From CAYMAX01 sp964388595 (GTDB lineage Bacteria; Bacteroidota; Bacteroidia; Bacteroidales; UBA932): a stretch of 24,191 nucleotides of DNA. Numbering within the stretch: the first letter of the stretch is position 1; each line of letters starts with the position of its first letter. The stretch lies in NCBI GenBank assembly GCA_964388595.1, contig CAYMAX010000020.1:1-24191 (forward strand). The letters run 5' to 3'. Of the stretch, positions 23,035-24,191 are shown in pieces. A model generated the notes under the pieces. That model did not search any database. It saw nothing but the letters and a program-made list of their open reading frames with translations, and was not told the DNA's origin. Position numbers and translations under genes: made by a program.

Positions 23035-24004
23035 CAGGTTTGTGGTCACTAAATCTTTGATCTACTACTGTATATTTGGTACACTTCATATCTTTTGAAT
23101 TGAAGATATAATCTATTCGCAGTAAATTCTTGAATCTTCCTATAAAAGTGGATGGCAGTCCGCTACCCCCTTGTTTAAAACCATCTTTAAGAGTTCTGTT
23201 GATGACTCTGTAACTATATGATGTGGGAATGTCATTGAAGTCACCGCACAGTACTATTGAGGAAGATGTGGCATTCACTGAATAGGCGACATATTTGGCC
23301 TGCTGTTCGCGGATTTGGGAGTTTTTAAGTGCTCCGCTGATGGCAGCCTCTTCTCCATGACTCATATTTTGTGAAACACCGGTAGTCTGAAGATGATTGT
23401 TGAAAATACGAAGAGGTCTGCCATTGGCTGTCACATCAATAAACATAGAACTATTAAGATTGTTTCTGAATAGCTCTTTATTGAAATGCTCAATGGGATA
23501 TCTGCTAAATATGGCGAGCCTTGATGACCTGTCAAATTCCTGTTCTTGAATACAGTTATATGGGAAATAGGTGGAGAGTATCTTAACGAAGTCGACATTT
23601 TCTTGAGACCTTTCGACAAATTCCTGAAAACAAACTACATCTACACGCTCTTTCTCCATAATCGAAAGGATTTGTTCTGCGGTGTCCATATAGTCGAAAT
23701 GGAACCTTGCAACATTGTATGAGGCAATTCTTATCGAATTTTCCCTTTGGTAAGGAGTGTTTAAAAAATTGAGATTGATGACTGCCGGAACAAAAAATAA
23801 TTGAGACAGGCAGGCAGCCAGCATAGAAAAGGCGAAAGCTCTTCTTTTGAATGTCCAGCAAATCAGAAGAATGAAATCAATTAACAGCAGAATAAAGGTG
23901 TAAGTAGTAAGATAAGTGACAAAAACAGCATTAATGATAGATAATATTATCATTATCAGACTGATAATCAATAAAATATTGTCAGATCTTCTTTTAGCAT
24001 TCAT
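23006..24004 (-). CDS. Membrane-anchored endonuclease/exonuclease/phosphatase family protein
   Basis: The protein has 332 residues from ATG 24004. A TTG 7 codons upstream extends the frame, but the ATG sits in an ATGA overlap with the upstream gene, so it is preferred. Three hydrophobic segments (about 10-30, 34-50 and 57-77) anchor it in the inner membrane. An EEP catalytic domain follows: Asn97 in ASYNVAR, Glu128 in CFQEF, His204 in NNHLQ, Asp255/Asn257 in CGDFND, Asp298 in RIDYIF and SDHKP (319-323). The set is complete, so a metal-dependent phosphodiesterase or phosphatase is expected. The substrate could be nucleic acid, a phospholipid or a polyprenyl phosphate, and the catalytic side is not settled. 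It is coupled to a membrane glycosyltransferase gene and overlaps the kinase gene tail-to-tail. Confidence 0.85.
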   Translation of the reverse strand: MNAKRRSDNILLIISLIMIILSIINAVFVTYLTTYTFILLLIDFILLICWTFKRRAFAFSMLAACLSQLFFVPAVINLNFLNTPYQRENSIRIASYNVARFHFDYMDTAEQILSIMEKERVDVVCFQEFVERSQENVDFVKILSTYFPYNCIQEQEFDRSSRLAIFSRYPIEHFNKELFRNNLNSSMFIDVTANGRPLRIFNNHLQTTGVSQNMSHGEEAAISGALKNSQIREQQAKYVAYSVNATSSSIVLCGDFNDIPTSYSYRVINRTLKDGFKQGGSGLPSTFIGRFKNLLRIDYIFNSKDMKCTKYTVVDQRFSDHKPVIASLEYQN

Positions 24005-24191
24005 TTTCTTAAAGATTTCTCCCAAGTACCATCGTTATTCTTTTTATTGTATAAATAAAAGGCACCACGAAATACATTTATATTCATAAAAAGAAAATAG
24101 TAGGGGATATAAAAAAATATATTTTTTATCTGTTTACCGGCAAGGTATGTGCCCACCATGGCCAATATGTAAAATAAGATTTGAGCGGCCA
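24001..24191 (-). CDS. C-terminal end of a membrane glycosyltransferase, probably family 2
   Basis: The last 62 codons of a gene entering from the right edge read AAQILFYILAMVGTYLAGKQ, then IKNIFFYIPYYFLFMNINVF and RGAFYLYNKKNNDGTWEKSL, ending in RK. Two hydrophobic helices followed by the pattern PYYF-x2-MN-x3-RG and a final WEKS-x-R is the usual tail of Bacteroidota family 2 glycosyltransferases with C-terminal membrane helices. The catalytic domain lies outside the window, so the family is inferred from the tail alone. The TGA stop overlaps the ATG of the EEP gene (ATGA), pointing to translational coupling. Confidence 0.65.
   Translation of the reverse strand, partial: AAQILFYILAMVGTYLAGKQIKNIFFYIPYYFLFMNINVFRGAFYLYNKKNNDGTWEKSLRK

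Overview
The window reads as chromosomal DNA from a member of the Bacteroidota, most likely the order Bacteroidales. Three things point there. At least nine genes are preceded by the Bacteroidota sigma factor -7 box TAnnTTTG, usually with no Shine-Dalgarno sequence. The tmRNA encodes a GNNNYALAA-type tag. The protein families are also typical: a LruC-domain lipoprotein, a smallPurL-like C-terminal domain, a single-gene GuaA, and a response-regulator/histidine-kinase fusion. I cannot name the genus. The region is core-like: it is densely packed, with no insertion sequence, CRISPR array or prophage.

Layout. Positions 1-486 (minus) hold the 5' end of ubiE/menG and, overlapping it, a short gene resembling only the C-terminal end of PurL. 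A tRNA-Leu(GAG) with its own terminator (578-702) precedes a LruC-domain lipoprotein (816-2849), which ends at a hairpin facing the convergent guaA/D-2-hydroxyacid dehydrogenase operon (5432-2903, minus). guaA is divergent from typA/bipA (5521-7317). Next come yceD-rpmF, tRNA-Arg(CCT) and xerD (7357-9081), with xerD starting one base after the tRNA. xerD overlaps tail-to-tail with an ftsE-nth pair on the minus strand (10425-9066). Divergent from ftsE is a run on the plus strand: a 995-997-residue exported TPR protein, an outer-membrane barrel-like protein, gyrB and a PgpH-type 7TM-HD phosphohydrolase (10495-19205). Then come tmRNA (19244-19635) and a nucleotide-sugar cluster: ugd, a UDP-glucuronate decarboxylase and a REC-HisKA-HATPase protein (19654-23034). 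The last overlaps tail-to-tail with an EEP-family membrane phosphohydrolase/nuclease, itself preceded by the 3' end of a membrane glycosyltransferase (minus, to 24191).

How the genes relate. Most are housekeeping: nucleotide synthesis (guaA), translation and ribosome function (typA, yceD, rpmF, two tRNAs, tmRNA), DNA topology, segregation and repair (gyrB, xerD, nth) and cell division (ftsE). The envelope-related groups are more distinctive. The TPR and barrel proteins are coupled by a 4-base overlap and look like a periplasm/outer-membrane pair. ugd and uxs together convert UDP-glucose to UDP-glucuronate and then UDP-xylose, and the kinase gene overlaps uxs by four bases, so a signalling protein is probably made together with a sugar-precursor pathway. 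RNA genes are repeatedly placed directly in front of protein genes with no visible terminator (tRNA-Arg/xerD, ssrA/ugd).

I found no convincing new defence or mobile system. The items most worth checking are the orphan PurL tail, the tRNA-xerD junction, the ssrA-ugd-uxs-kinase arrangement and the TPR/barrel pair. All functions are inferred from sequence read by eye; no database search was run.
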